From the NCBI GenBank assembly GCA_949001935.1, contig CARJLX010000001.1:1-64000 (forward strand): a DNA stretch of 64,000 nt. Reading direction: 5' to 3'. The stretch comes from an uncultured Eubacteriales bacterium. GTDB taxonomy: Bacteria > Bacillota > Clostridia > Christensenellales > UBA1242. The notes beneath the pieces are model-generated. The model was not told the origin of the DNA, ran no database searches, and was given only the letters and a program-made list of their open reading frames with translations. The translations under genes and the position numbers were made by a program. Shown one piece after another: positions 25,880 through 35,630 of the stretch. Position 1 is the stretch's first letter; every line of letters begins with the position of its first letter.

Positions 25880-27343
25880 ATGAAAGGAAGTCAACTTTTT
25901 GAAGATATTTTAACGACGGAACAGCTCGAGAAACTACAAGAGCGATATGTTAGCCGTGTAGTTGCTAATTCATCTGGAGTTGAAGATGGGGATGTTTTTG
26001 TATGTCTAAAGGGTGGCAGGTTTAATGGTCGAGATTATGTTGCTGAAGCTTTGGAAAGAGGGGCTTCCTATATTGTTTGCGAAGAAGATTTAGGTTTAGA
26101 AAATCAAGTTGTTGTGGATGATGCTAGAAGTGCGTTTTCTCTTTTATGTAAAAATTTAAGTGATAAAGCATGCGAAAAACTTAAAATCATTGGTATAACT
26201 GGCACAAATGGTAAAACAACTACTGCAAATGTTTTGGCATCAGTCCTTGAATCATTTGGTGAAAGAGTTGGTGTTATAGGTACGCTGGGAGCAAGTTATT
26301 ATGGAAAAACTATAGATACAGGTTTTACGACTCCAGATCCTGATATTTTGCATATGATTTTTAGTGATATGGTCAGGTGCGGAATTGAGTATGTTGTTAT
26401 GGAAGTTTCGGCACATGCTTTAGCACTCAAAAAACTTGATGGAATTAAATTTGATATAGGTATTTTAACAAACATAACTCAAGATCACTTAGATTTCTTT
26501 AAAAATATGGAATATTATGCAAGCACTAAACTAGCTTTTTTTGATAGTAAATATTGTAAAGCTGGTATAGTTTGTGCTGACGATCGTTATGCGAGTCGAC
26601 TTATTGATAATCCAAAAGTAAATATTCCTATTTTACCTTATGGCATGGAAAATCCTGGGGAATGTTTTGCAATGTCTATAAAAGAAGGGATTGGTGGTTG
26701 TAAATTTTTAGTTAATTGTTTTGACGAAGTTGCAAGAGTTGAAAGTAATTTGGTGGGGCGATTTAATATAGAAAATCTTTTAGCAGTCATAACTGCCTGC
26801 TCAATGGAAGGATATGACCTAAAAAGTGTTGTGAAATCAATTAAAAAAATAGAGCCTGTTGAAGGGCGATTTAATGTAATAAAATCTAATGGTATCAATG
26901 TGATAATTGATTATGCTCATACTCCTGATGGTCTTGAAAATCTTCTTAAAACTGCAAAGGAGTTGACTGAGGGTAGGCTTTTAACGCTTTTTGGTTGTGG
27001 TGGAAATCGTGATAAAGCGAAGCGTCCACTAATGGGAAGAGTTGCAAGTAAATATAGCGACCATGTTATTTTAACTAGTGACAATCCTCGAAATGAAGAC
27101 CCTAAAGCAATCATTAGTGATATTGTTAAAGGTGTAAGTGGAAGTTATGAGATTATTTGTGATAGAGCTTTTGCAATTAAGCAAGGATTTTTTAAGTGTG
27201 GTGAAGGTGATACTTTAGTTATAGCAGGTAAGGGTGCAGAAAAAACGCAGGAGATAAATGGTAAGAAAAAGCCATTTAATGACTATGAAGAAGTATATAA
27301 AAACATAAAGTTGCGTAATAGTATATTAGGGGAAAATTCATGA
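25880..27343 (+). CDS. murE: UDP-MurNAc-tripeptide synthetase MurE (meso-DAP type)
   Basis: 487 residues from ATG at 25880, preceded by AAGGAGG; the frame opens 11 codons earlier at 25847 but without a ribosome site. P-loop GITGTNGKTTTANVL, VMEVSAHAL, TNITQDHLDFF, DYAHTPDGLEN and GCGGNRDKAKRPLMG. The specificity motif reads DNPR, which indicates meso-diaminopimelate rather than lysine. It overlaps mraY by four bases. Confidence 0.95.
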   Translation: MKGSQLFEDILTTEQLEKLQERYVSRVVANSSGVEDGDVFVCLKGGRFNGRDYVAEALERGASYIVCEEDLGLENQVVVDDARSAFSLLCKNLSDKACEKLKIIGITGTNGKTTTANVLASVLESFGERVGVIGTLGASYYGKTIDTGFTTPDPDILHMIFSDMVRCGIEYVVMEVSAHALALKKLDGIKFDIGILTNITQDHLDFFKNMEYYASTKLAFFDSKYCKAGIVCADDRYASRLIDNPKVNIPILPYGMENPGECFAMSIKEGIGGCKFLVNCFDEVARVESNLVGRFNIENLLAVITACSMEGYDLKSVVKSIKKIEPVEGRFNVIKSNGINVIIDYAHTPDGLENLLKTAKELTEGRLLTLFGCGGNRDKAKRPLMGRVASKYSDHVILTSDNPRNEDPKAIISDIVKGVSGSYEIICDRAFAIKQGFFKCGEGDTLVIAGKGAEKTQEINGKKKPFNDYEEVYKNIKLRNSILGENS

Positions 27344-28314
27344 ATATAGTTATTAAATATCTTGCTGTTTTTTTAATAAGTCTTATTGTAGGGGTGGTTT
27401 TAGGCTTTCCAGTCTTAAAAATTTGTCATAAGCTCAAATTTTCGCAGACCATCCTTCACTATGTGGACAAGCATGCTGGTAAAAGTGGAACGCCAACTAT
27501 GGGTGGTTGGATTTTTATATTAGCAAGTATTATAGGCTCAGCACTATTTCTTAGAGATGATTATTTTTGGTGTATGCTTATATTACTTGTAATGTTATTT
27601 TATGGTTTGCTTGGCTTCTTAGACGATTTTATCAAAATTCGTTTTCATCAAAATGAGGGTTTAAAACCATATCAAAAAATTATTGGGCAGGTTGGCATAT
27701 CTTTAGTTATAGCCCTTTATGTTTATTTTAAAGTTGGGACAAGCCTAGACTTATTTGGCCTCAAACTTGATTTAGGATTTTGGATTATACCTTTTATAAT
27801 ATTTTTCTATGTAGCGGTTACTAATTCTGTCAATTTACTTGATGGGCTTGATGGACTATGTGGAAATGTGAGCGGTGTTTATCTCTTATTTATGGGTATT
27901 ATACTTGCATTAATGGGAGGGGTTAACGGGAATATTGCACTTTTATGTTTTTCTATGGTGGGAGGCTTGATAGCATTTATTTTATTCAATGGTTTTCCAG
28001 CCAAGATTTTTATGGGCGATACCGGTTCTCTTGCATTAGGTGGTTTTATTGCTTCGGTGGCGGTTTTCTCTGGGACAGAATTAATTTTGCCAATAATTGG
28101 TCTGATGTATGTTTTAACTGCACTTTCAGATATATTGCAAGTTTTACATTACAAACGCACACACAAAAGAATTTTTAAAATGGCACCATTACATCATCAT
28201 TTTGAAGGCTTAGGTGTGCATGAAAATCGCATTGTCACAATATATATAGTAATAACAATGGTTTTAGGGATTGCTTCTCTAATTGGCTATTTGTTTGCTT
28301 TAGGAGTTGTGTAA
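27340..28314 (+). CDS. mraY: Phospho-MurNAc-pentapeptide transferase MraY
   Basis: 324 residues, about ten membrane helices, with MraY motifs GTPTMGG, LGFLDDFIK, NSVNLLDGLDGLCG, KIFMGDTGSLALGG and the histidine loop APLHHHFE. It transfers phospho-MurNAc-pentapeptide to undecaprenyl phosphate to make lipid I at the inner face of the membrane. The start overlaps murE (ATGA). Confidence 0.96.
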   Translation: MNIVIKYLAVFLISLIVGVVLGFPVLKICHKLKFSQTILHYVDKHAGKSGTPTMGGWIFILASIIGSALFLRDDYFWCMLILLVMLFYGLLGFLDDFIKIRFHQNEGLKPYQKIIGQVGISLVIALYVYFKVGTSLDLFGLKLDLGFWIIPFIIFFYVAVTNSVNLLDGLDGLCGNVSGVYLLFMGIILALMGGVNGNIALLCFSMVGGLIAFILFNGFPAKIFMGDTGSLALGGFIASVAVFSGTELILPIIGLMYVLTALSDILQVLHYKRTHKRIFKMAPLHHHFEGLGVHENRIVTIYIVITMVLGIASLIGYLFALGVV

Positions 28315-28315
28315 A

Positions 28316-29620
28316 ATGAAAATTGCTAAAAGGGTTTTAGTTTATGGAATGGGATTATCTGGTCAAGCAGTATGCAAATTGTTGCATAAGCATGGCGTTT
28401 GCGTAAGTTTCTATGATGATGAAAACCGTTTTGGCAATTTTTTTAATTTTGATAAAGAGCCAACTCGTCACCATTATGATATGGTTGTTGTAAGTCCTGG
28501 AATAAAAGTGATAGGCAATCAAATTATCTCTCATTTTGTTATCAATAAGACTCCTATATATAGTGAACTTGATATTGGGTTCATGTTTTGTCGGGGGAGA
28601 TTTGTTGGCATAACAGGAACTAATGGTAAAACGACAACAACTTCGCTAGTTGGCAAGATTTTTAGCGAGGCGGGGAAAGATAATATTGTTTGTGGGAACA
28701 TTGGTCTTCCAATTGCCTCAGTATGTGAAAAGGCGGGGAGTAAAACATATCTCATTACCGAGGTCTCAAATTTTCAACTTGAACTTAGTCGAGTTTTTTC
28801 TTGTCAAACAGCTTGCATATTAAATATCGCTCCTGATCACCTTGATAGGCACGGAAGCATGGCAGAATATGTTAGGGTTAAAAGAAAAATATTATCAAAT
28901 AAAAAATCACAAAAGGTTATTTTAAATTTTGATGACGAATATTCTAAGGGTTCAAAAATATCTAAGAAAAATCTTTATTTTAGTAAAAATATCTTAAATA
29001 AAGGCGTTTTTATTAAAAATAATGCAATTTATTATAACAAAACTAAAATTATTTCGTTGAATGACATTCCTCTTTTAGGAGAGAAAAACCTAGAAAATGT
29101 GCTTGCATCAGTTGCTATTGCGATTGCAAACAAGATTAAGCCAAGATTTATCAAGTCGGCAATTATGTCTTTTAAACCCCCGGCACATAGACTTGAATTT
29201 TTAGGTAAATTCAACGGTGCGTTAGTATATGATGACAGCAAGGCGACTAATCTTCCTTCTGTTGAGGGAGCGTTAAAAGCTTTGAATGGTGGGAATATTT
29301 TGATTCTTATGGGCGGAAGAAATAAGGATTTAGATTTTGATGATTTTTTTAGAAAGGGTTATAAATTAACTCAAGTTTTATGTTTTGGTGAGGCAGGTCA
29401 GGAAATTTACCATTCGGCAAAAAAGTTTAATTATGAGGCTTTATTATTTGATAAGATGATTGATGCATGTGAATATGTGAAAGAATGTGCAGTTGAGAAT
29501 ATGATAATACTTTTAAGTCCGGCTTGTGCAAGTTTTGATGAATTTGCTTCATATGCCGTTCGAGGAGAACAATTCAAGGAGTATATATTTGGTCAAGGAA
29601 AAATCACGCAAAAAGATTGA
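28316..29620 (+). CDS. murD: UDP-MurNAc-L-alanine:D-glutamate ligase MurD
   Basis: 434 residues. GMGLSGQAVCKLL (Rossmann start), P-loop GITGTNGKTTTTSLVG, TEVSNFQLE, LNIAPDHLDRHG and DDSKATNLPSV are MurD signatures. The ATG at 28316 lies one base after the mraY stop with GGAG upstream. Its 3' end overlaps the ftsW start region. Confidence 0.95.
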   Translation: MKIAKRVLVYGMGLSGQAVCKLLHKHGVCVSFYDDENRFGNFFNFDKEPTRHHYDMVVVSPGIKVIGNQIISHFVINKTPIYSELDIGFMFCRGRFVGITGTNGKTTTTSLVGKIFSEAGKDNIVCGNIGLPIASVCEKAGSKTYLITEVSNFQLELSRVFSCQTACILNIAPDHLDRHGSMAEYVRVKRKILSNKKSQKVILNFDDEYSKGSKISKKNLYFSKNILNKGVFIKNNAIYYNKTKIISLNDIPLLGEKNLENVLASVAIAIANKIKPRFIKSAIMSFKPPAHRLEFLGKFNGALVYDDSKATNLPSVEGALKALNGGNILILMGGRNKDLDFDDFFRKGYKLTQVLCFGEAGQEIYHSAKKFNYEALLFDKMIDACEYVKECAVENMIILLSPACASFDEFASYAVRGEQFKEYIFGQGKITQKD

Positions 29621-30743
29621 TATAAAATTTAATCTCAAAAATACTGGTTTTGACGGAAAAAGTTTTGCCATTTTTTTGCTTGTCGTAGGTTTGGCTTGCT
29701 TTGGTTGCTTAATGGTGTATAGTGCATCTTATTATTCTGCGCAGCATCATTATAATAATCAATATTTCTTTTTATTTAAGCAGATTTTTGGTGTTGTATT
29801 AGGTTTTTTTGCTTTAGGATTTTTCTATTTTTTTGATTATCATAAACTTGCAAAATTAAAAATACCTATTGTTATAGTAAGTTTACTTCTTCTTGTATTA
29901 GTTTTTATTCCAGGGCTTGGAGTTGAAAGTTATGGGGCAAAACGCTGGGTTTCTATTTTGGGAATTTCAATTCAACCTTCTGAGATAGCCAAGTTTGCAT
30001 TAGTTATTTTTTCGGCGAGCTATATGGCAGATAATCATGACAAAATAAAAACTTTTAAAGGGTTATTGCCCATACTTGCTGTTGCTGGAGTCTTTTGTCT
30101 ACTTATAATGTTAGAACCATCTATGAGTGTGACTATGTGCATATGTTTTGTCACTTTATTTATGCTTATAATTGGCGGAATAAGCAAAAAGCATACACTT
30201 ATGTTTTCAATCCCTGCCTCTATGGCAGTGCCATTATTGATTGTTTTGGAGCCTTATAGATTGAAAAGATTGATGGCTTTTATTGACCCTTGGGCTTCTC
30301 CACAAGGTGAGGGTTTTCAACTTATTCAGTCTTTATATTCGCTGGGGTCAGGCGGTTGGTTTGGAACAGGGCTTTTTAATTCACGTCAAAAATTCCTCTT
30401 TTTACCATTTGCAGAAAGTGATTTTATTCTATCTATAATTGGAGAAGAGATTGGATTTGTTGGAGTTTTAATTTTAATGTCAGCTTTTTTAGCACTTGTA
30501 ATTCTTTTGGCAAAGATTGCTTTGAATGCTAAAGATAGATTTGGATGTATGTTGGTTTGTGGTATTGCTTTTATTATAGGGGTGCAAACTTTGCTCAATA
30601 TTGCTGTTGTGACAGGTTCTATACCTCCAACAGGACTCCCTTTGCCATTCATTTCTAGCGGAGGTACTTCTGTTTCTGTATTTATGGGGGCAATAGGTAT
30701 GGCGTTAAATGTTAGAAAGCAGAGTAAGAATAAATCACTTTAA
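29589..30743 (+). CDS. ftsW: Peptidoglycan glycosyltransferase FtsW
   Basis: 384 residues from a TTG at 29589, chosen because AAGGAG ends seven bases before it; the frame remains open further upstream inside murD. About ten membrane helices with SEDS motifs: MVYSASYYS, GAKRWVSILGISIQPSEIAKF, EGFQLIQSLYSLGSGG, PFAESDFILSIIGEEIG and PTGLPLPFISSGGTS. FtsW polymerises septal peptidoglycan with a cognate class B PBP, which is not in the window. Confidence 0.93.
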   Translation: MVKEKSRKKIDIKFNLKNTGFDGKSFAIFLLVVGLACFGCLMVYSASYYSAQHHYNNQYFFLFKQIFGVVLGFFALGFFYFFDYHKLAKLKIPIVIVSLLLLVLVFIPGLGVESYGAKRWVSILGISIQPSEIAKFALVIFSASYMADNHDKIKTFKGLLPILAVAGVFCLLIMLEPSMSVTMCICFVTLFMLIIGGISKKHTLMFSIPASMAVPLLIVLEPYRLKRLMAFIDPWASPQGEGFQLIQSLYSLGSGGWFGTGLFNSRQKFLFLPFAESDFILSIIGEEIGFVGVLILMSAFLALVILLAKIALNAKDRFGCMLVCGIAFIIGVQTLLNIAVVTGSIPPTGLPLPFISSGGTSVSVFMGAIGMALNVRKQSKNKSL

Positions 30744-30768
30744 ATCAAATTTTTTCATAAAATGTTAT

Positions 30769-32019
30769 ATGGCAAAATTTTTTATTAATGGTGGCAAAAA
30801 GATAGAGGGAGAAATTGAGGTTGAGAGTGCTAAAAATGCACTTCTTCCTATTCTCTCTGCTTGTAATTTGATTGATGGTAAAGTTAGGCTAAAAAAAGTT
30901 CCTAAATTTTTAGATGTTTTAGCAATGTGTGATATCTTGAATTATTTAGGTGGTAAAACCTTATGGGAAGAGGACGACTTAATTATAGATATGTCCTCTC
31001 CCAAATGTGGTGATGTTCCAAACTCTTTGGCAGATAAGGTTCGAGCCTCAATTTTTATGCTTGGCCCTATTTTGGCAAGGCAAAAAAAGGTAAAGATTGC
31101 ATATCCTGGTGGTTGTGATATTGGTTTAAGGCCTATCGACCTTCATCTTTCTGGAATGAGAGCTTTAGGTGCAAAAGTAGTTGAAAAAAATGGTTACATA
31201 TATTGTGATGGCTCTAATATGAAAGGTGGAGATGTAATATTAAATTTCCCAAGTGTAGGTGCGACTGAAAATATAATGATGGCTGCGGTGTTGACAAAGG
31301 GGAAAACTCGAATCTATAACTGTGCAAAAGAGCCTGAGGTGGTTGACCTTCAAAATTTCCTCAATGCATGCGGAGCTAAGGTTTATAATGCTGGTTGCTC
31401 TGTTATCGAAATAGAGGGAGTAGATAAGTTGACTGGAATTGAGTATCAAACTATTCCTGATAGAATTATTGCGGGTACATATATTATTGCATGTGCAATG
31501 TGTGGTGGAAAGTTAACTATAAAAGGGGCGATTGCTCAAGAAAATCAGGTGTTATTATCAAAACTTTCAAATTCTCCTTGCATTATTGATGTTAAAGATG
31601 ATAAAATTAAAGTGAAGTCTTATGGTAGACCAAAATCTTTTGGCGAACTTGAAACTGCAGTTTATCCAGGGTTTCCAACAGATCTTCAAGCACAAACAAT
31701 GGCATTACAATGTGTTAGCGAGGGCACTTGCATGATTGTTGAAAATCTTTTTGAGTCTAGATTCAAGCATATTCCAGAGCTTATCAAGATGGGAGGAGAT
31801 ATTAGTTTTCGAGATCGGGTTTGCGTTGTGCGTGGAAGGGATAAACTATATGGGGCTGATGTTTGGGCAAGCGATCTTCGAGGTGGAGCTTCTTTAGTAC
31901 TTGCAGGTTTGGTTGCCGAGGGCTACACAACAATAAGCAATATTGAACTTATAGATAGAGGTTATTTTAAACTTGAAGAAAAGTTAACTTCGCTTGGGCT
32001 TAATATAAAAAGGATTTGA
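30769..32019 (+). CDS. murA: UDP-GlcNAc 1-carboxyvinyltransferase MurA
   Basis: 416 residues. SAKNALLPIL (catalytic Lys-Asn), YPGGCDIGLRPIDLH with the active-site cysteine that makes fosfomycin effective, and the C-terminal SDLRGGASLVLAGLVAEG. It makes the first committed step of peptidoglycan synthesis. The ATG at 30769 has no ribosome site; a TAAAAT hexamer ends five bases upstream, so a leaderless internal start is possible. It occupies the place where murG usually follows ftsW. Confidence 0.94.
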   Translation: MAKFFINGGKKIEGEIEVESAKNALLPILSACNLIDGKVRLKKVPKFLDVLAMCDILNYLGGKTLWEEDDLIIDMSSPKCGDVPNSLADKVRASIFMLGPILARQKKVKIAYPGGCDIGLRPIDLHLSGMRALGAKVVEKNGYIYCDGSNMKGGDVILNFPSVGATENIMMAAVLTKGKTRIYNCAKEPEVVDLQNFLNACGAKVYNAGCSVIEIEGVDKLTGIEYQTIPDRIIAGTYIIACAMCGGKLTIKGAIAQENQVLLSKLSNSPCIIDVKDDKIKVKSYGRPKSFGELETAVYPGFPTDLQAQTMALQCVSEGTCMIVENLFESRFKHIPELIKMGGDISFRDRVCVVRGRDKLYGADVWASDLRGGASLVLAGLVAEGYTTISNIELIDRGYFKLEEKLTSLGLNIKRI

Positions 32020-32020
32020 T

Positions 32021-32884
32021 TTGAAGAAAAAACTTTTAATCACAGGTGGAATAATTTTGGGAGTTATAGCCGTTTTGGTTATTCTTTTGTTCACTCTTTT
32101 TGCAGTTAGAACTGTAAAAGTGGACTATAGAACAAGTACCACTCAAAACATGCCGACTACAGAGCAAATTATTGAAGCTGGAGAGTTCTCTTATGGCACT
32201 CCTATTATGTTTATAAAAAAGAACAATTTTAAAAACAAAATAGAAGAAAAATATCCTTATGTTGAAGTTATAAACATTGAAACTGTTTTCCCAAACAAGT
32301 TGATAGTTCATGTTAAAGAGCGAGAAGAAATTTATGCCATAAATGAAAATGGAAAGGCATATTTTGTAGATAATACATTAAAAGTTTTAAGAATTGAGGA
32401 AGGTGAATTTATTTCAACACAAAACAATGCAATAGCTATTTCTGGGATTGAAATAAAAAACGCACAAGTTGGCGATTTTTTAAGTGATGAAAATTATGTT
32501 GATGTTTATAATGCTTTTGTGGCAAATAATAGGCTTTTATATGAACAAAAAGAGATTATCAAGTCTATTGAATTTTCAACTTTTAAAGATCCAAATACAC
32601 AAGAGTCTAATTCATGTTTGACCATATGCACATATGATAATACTTTATATTATATATATAACTCAAATAAATTCTTGAGCAAAAAAATTACTAAATTCCT
32701 GGCAGTCTTTACTGATTTTTATAATCTTGTTGGCAAAGATGTTACAAAAGATGCCTCATCTTCATACTTTGGGCAAGTATGGACTCTTGATATGCTTAAA
32801 AGTGCATATGTGATTATAAACAACAACTATATTATTGAAGATATGGAAGATTTTATATTTGCAAATGTATTGCCTAAACAATAA
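32021..32884 (+). CDS. ftsQ: Cell division protein FtsQ/DivIB-like
   Basis: 287 residues: short cytoplasmic start, one membrane helix (about 7-28), then a POTRA-like domain (PIMFIKKNNFKNKIEEKYPYVEVINIETVFPNKLIVHVKERE). This matches FtsQ/DivIB, which links FtsB-FtsL to septal synthases. It starts with TTG one base after the murA stop. Downstream of ~110 the sequence is poorly conserved, as usual for the family. Confidence 0.85.
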   Translation: MKKKLLITGGIILGVIAVLVILLFTLFAVRTVKVDYRTSTTQNMPTTEQIIEAGEFSYGTPIMFIKKNNFKNKIEEKYPYVEVINIETVFPNKLIVHVKEREEIYAINENGKAYFVDNTLKVLRIEEGEFISTQNNAIAISGIEIKNAQVGDFLSDENYVDVYNAFVANNRLLYEQKEIIKSIEFSTFKDPNTQESNSCLTICTYDNTLYYIYNSNKFLSKKITKFLAVFTDFYNLVGKDVTKDASSSYFGQVWTLDMLKSAYVIINNNYIIEDMEDFIFANVLPKQ

Positions 32885-32959
32885 ATATCGACTTAATTCG
32901 ACAAAAATCACTACAACGCGTTAAAAGTAGATAAAAGTTATAGAAAAACACCTAAATTT

Positions 32960-33001
32960 AAACTAACTTTGTTTTAAATGTTTGACAAAGTTAGTTTTTT
33001 T
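32960..33001 (+). terminator. Terminator of the mur-ftsQ operon
   Basis: 13-bp stem (AAACTAACTTTGT/ACAAAGTTAGTTT) followed by T's. Its descending arm contains the -35 box of the ftsA promoter. Confidence 0.85.
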
Positions 33002-33010
33002 GGTTAAAAT
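32982..33010 (+). promoter_or_regulatory. Sigma-A promoter of ftsA, overlapping the upstream terminator
   Basis: TTGACA (32982-32987), 17-base spacer, TAAAAT (33005-33010); the ftsA ATG is 18 bases beyond with AAAGGTG. Confidence 0.75.
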
Positions 33011-33027
33011 TTAATTAAAGGTGAATT

Positions 33028-34158
33028 ATGGCTAAAAATAAGGATGTTTTAGTTTTTGATATTGGCTCTTCTAAACTTAGAGCTATGGTTGCTAGCGAGG
33101 GTGTTAACAACACTTTTATCATCAAATCACAAACCGTTGTGGATTATGCAGGCTATTACGAGGGAAGATTTTTGGATGAAGAAGGGCTTGTTGATGTTTT
33201 TGATGGTGTTCTTCATGAATTAGATTTTCAAGTTGGAAAAAATAAAGATAAAATATATATTGGTGTTCCTGCCGAATTTTCTTCTGTGCAAACAACAACC
33301 GCTAATTTAAATTTTGGAGAACGCAAAAGACTTAAAAAAACTGATCTTGATACGCTTTTCTATTCAGCAAGCGAAAAGGCTAAGGAAGAAAATGCTGAAA
33401 TATTATCTGTTTGTCCTATTATTTATAAACTAGATGAAGGGCGTGTTGTTAGTGAGCCAATTGGAGAAACGGCCTCTTCAATTTCTGCTGAACTTTCTAT
33501 TATTTATGCGGGTAGGAGTTTTATAAGTTTATTTAATACAATTGTTGGAAATCTTGGATTTGCTAGTGTTGAATATATTTCAGAGCCTCTTTGTGAAGGA
33601 CTTTTCTGTATAAACAAAGATGATAGAGAAGATTTAAACATGCTTATCAATATTGGTGATCTTACAACTAGTGTTGCTTTTGTTAAAGGCGAAGGGCTTG
33701 TTAGTTTGTATTCTTTCTCTTATGGTGGGGGACATATAACAAATGATCTTTCGGAAGCGTTTGAACTTTCATTAACTGAGGCAGATAGATTGAAAAAACA
33801 AATAGTTCTTTCTTTGAAAGGAAAGAATAATGATTTCTATGAACTTATGAGTGATAGTGGAAAAATAGTTAAAATTCCTCTTATTGATGCAAATGAGGTT
33901 GTTGGTTATAGATTAGATACCATAGGTTCTGCTATTACGCAATGCTTACAACTTTTCTCAAAACAATATATATCTTATCTTCCTGCATATCTAACAGGTT
34001 GTGGAGTTAGTTTGATTAAAGGAGGAAGGGATTATTTAGCAAAATGTTTAGGCAGAAATATTTCTTATGGAGTTCCGCCAATTCCAGGCAAAGAAAAGCC
34101 TCAAAATTCCTCAGTTTTGTCCCTTGTGGACTATGCATTAAAGAGTAACGATGCATAA
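33028..34158 (+). CDS. ftsA: Cell division protein FtsA (short form)
   Basis: 376 residues of actin-like ATPase: phosphate-1 loop VFDIGSSKLRAMV, a 1C-type insert, INIGDLTTSVAF (phosphate 2) and GGGHITNDLSEAF. FtsA tethers FtsZ to the membrane. The usual linker and C-terminal amphipathic helix are missing; the protein stops soon after the segment VLSLVDYAL that normally precedes them. It lies 110 bases before ftsZ. Confidence 0.85.
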   Translation: MAKNKDVLVFDIGSSKLRAMVASEGVNNTFIIKSQTVVDYAGYYEGRFLDEEGLVDVFDGVLHELDFQVGKNKDKIYIGVPAEFSSVQTTTANLNFGERKRLKKTDLDTLFYSASEKAKEENAEILSVCPIIYKLDEGRVVSEPIGETASSISAELSIIYAGRSFISLFNTIVGNLGFASVEYISEPLCEGLFCINKDDREDLNMLINIGDLTTSVAFVKGEGLVSLYSFSYGGGHITNDLSEAFELSLTEADRLKKQIVLSLKGKNNDFYELMSDSGKIVKIPLIDANEVVGYRLDTIGSAITQCLQLFSKQYISYLPAYLTGCGVSLIKGGRDYLAKCLGRNISYGVPPIPGKEKPQNSSVLSLVDYALKSNDA

Positions 34159-34268
34159 ATTTCAAAAAAAATGAAAATTTATGCAAAAATTTTATAAAAT
34201 CTTTACAATTTTCTTGCGTATTTTTATAAAATGTTATAAAATATACTTAAATTAAAGGAGTTATTATT

Positions 34269-35459
34269 ATGGAAAATGATTTAATGAACACTTCAATTGC
34301 TAAAATCAAAGTTATTGGTGTTGGTGGTGCAGGTAATAACGCTATCAATCGTATGATTGACGCTGGTGTTAGTTCTGCTGAATTTGTTTCTGTTAATACA
34401 GATAAACAAACTCTGCTTGTAAGCAAGGCTAAAACAAAACTTCAAATTGGTGAAAGATTAACTGGTGGTCTTGGTGCGGGAGCTAATCCAGAAATTGGTC
34501 AAAAAGCTGCCGAAGAAAGCAAGGCTTCTATCACAGATATGCTTAAAGGCACAAATCTTGTTTTCATTACTGCTGGTATGGGTGGTGGTACTGGAACTGG
34601 TGCTGCTCCTGTTATTGCACAAATATCCAAGGAACTTGGGATTTTAACTATTGCTGTTATCACTAAGCCTTTTGATTTTGAAGGACCTATTAGAGCAAAG
34701 AATGCAGAAAAAGGTCTTGAAGGTTTAAGAAAATATGTTGATGCACTCGTTGTTATTCCAAACCAAAAACTTCTTCAAATCGTTCCAAAGAAAACTCCAC
34801 TTCCTGAATCATTTAGATATGCAGATGATGTTTTAAGACAAGGCGTTCAAGGTATTTCTGACCTTATTGTTTTCCCTGGTCTTATCAATCTCGACTTTGC
34901 CGATGTGACAACTATTATGAAAGATAAAGGGCTTGCTCACATGGGTATTGGTTATGGTACAGGTGATAATAAAGCTCTTGACGCTGTTAAACAAGCAGTT
35001 GCAAGTCCTCTTCTTGAAACAACAATTGAAGGTGCAACCGGTCTTCTTATCAATATTAAGGGTGGCAATGATCTTACTCAAGACGACCTTTCAGAGGCAG
35101 CAGCTCTTGTTCGTGAAGTTGTTGATGAAAACTGCAACATTATTCTTGGAACAAGCATTGATGAGAATATGCATGACGAAGTTGAAATCACATTGATTGC
35201 AACTGGTTTCCCTTCAACTTTGTTAGCAAAAGATGAAAAAGCTAAAGAAATTGAAAATGCAAGACGCCTAGGAAATCTCGGAGATAAAAAAGAAACAACT
35301 CCAGTTTCTCGCGGAATCTTTGGTGGAATGGCACAAGCTCAAAGAGAAGAAAAGCCTGAAGTTGCTGTTAAGCCAGTAGCTGACAATTCATCTTCTAGAG
35401 TAGAAGTAGAAGGCTCAGTTCCTCCTTGGATAGAAAAATTAAGAAGAAACAAAAAATAG
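34269..35459 (+). CDS. ftsZ: Cell division GTPase FtsZ
   Basis: 396 residues with [16 protein letters not shown], tubulin signature [22 protein letters not shown] and [10 protein letters not shown] variable linker ends in PPWIEKLRR, a good match to the C-terminal peptide that docks to FtsA and SepF. RBS AAAGGAG. Followed by two hairpins in series. FtsZ forms both medial and polar sporulation rings. Confidence 0.97.
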   Translation: MENDLMNTSIAKIKVIGVGGAGNNAINRMIDAGVSSAEFVSVNTDKQTLLVSKAKTKLQIGERLTGGLGAGANPEIGQKAAEESKASITDMLKGTNLVFITAGMGGGTGTGAAPVIAQISKELGILTIAVITKPFDFEGPIRAKNAEKGLEGLRKYVDALVVIPNQKLLQIVPKKTPLPESFRYADDVLRQGVQGISDLIVFPGLINLDFADVTTIMKDKGLAHMGIGYGTGDNKALDAVKQAVASPLLETTIEGATGLLINIKGGNDLTQDDLSEAAALVREVVDENCNIILGTSIDENMHDEVEITLIATGFPSTLLAKDEKAKEIENARRLGNLGDKKETTPVSRGIFGGMAQAQREEKPEVAVKPVADNSSSRVEVEGSVPPWIEKLRRNKK

Positions 35460-35486
35460 CAACCAAATGTTGTACGAATAACTTTA

Positions 35487-35515
35487 TAAAAAAGTGGCAA
35501 TGCCACTTTTTTTGT
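35487..35515 (+). terminator. First of two tandem terminators after ftsZ
   Basis: AAAGTGGCA/TGCCACTTT stem followed by seven T's. Confidence 0.85.
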
Positions 35516-35539
35516 GTTTACTTTTTAAATTGAGTTGAC

Positions 35540-35567
35540 AAAAAGGGTGGCATTGCCACCTTTTTCG
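35540..35567 (+). terminator. Second tandem terminator after ftsZ
   Basis: AAGGGTGGCA..TGCCACCTTTTT stem, similar in sequence to the first, about 50 bases downstream. Confidence 0.75.
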
Positions 35568-35630
35568 TCAAAATTTTTATAGGGTGAATAGGTTTATTTT
35601 TTGTATAATTAATGTGTGAAGGAGGGGTAT

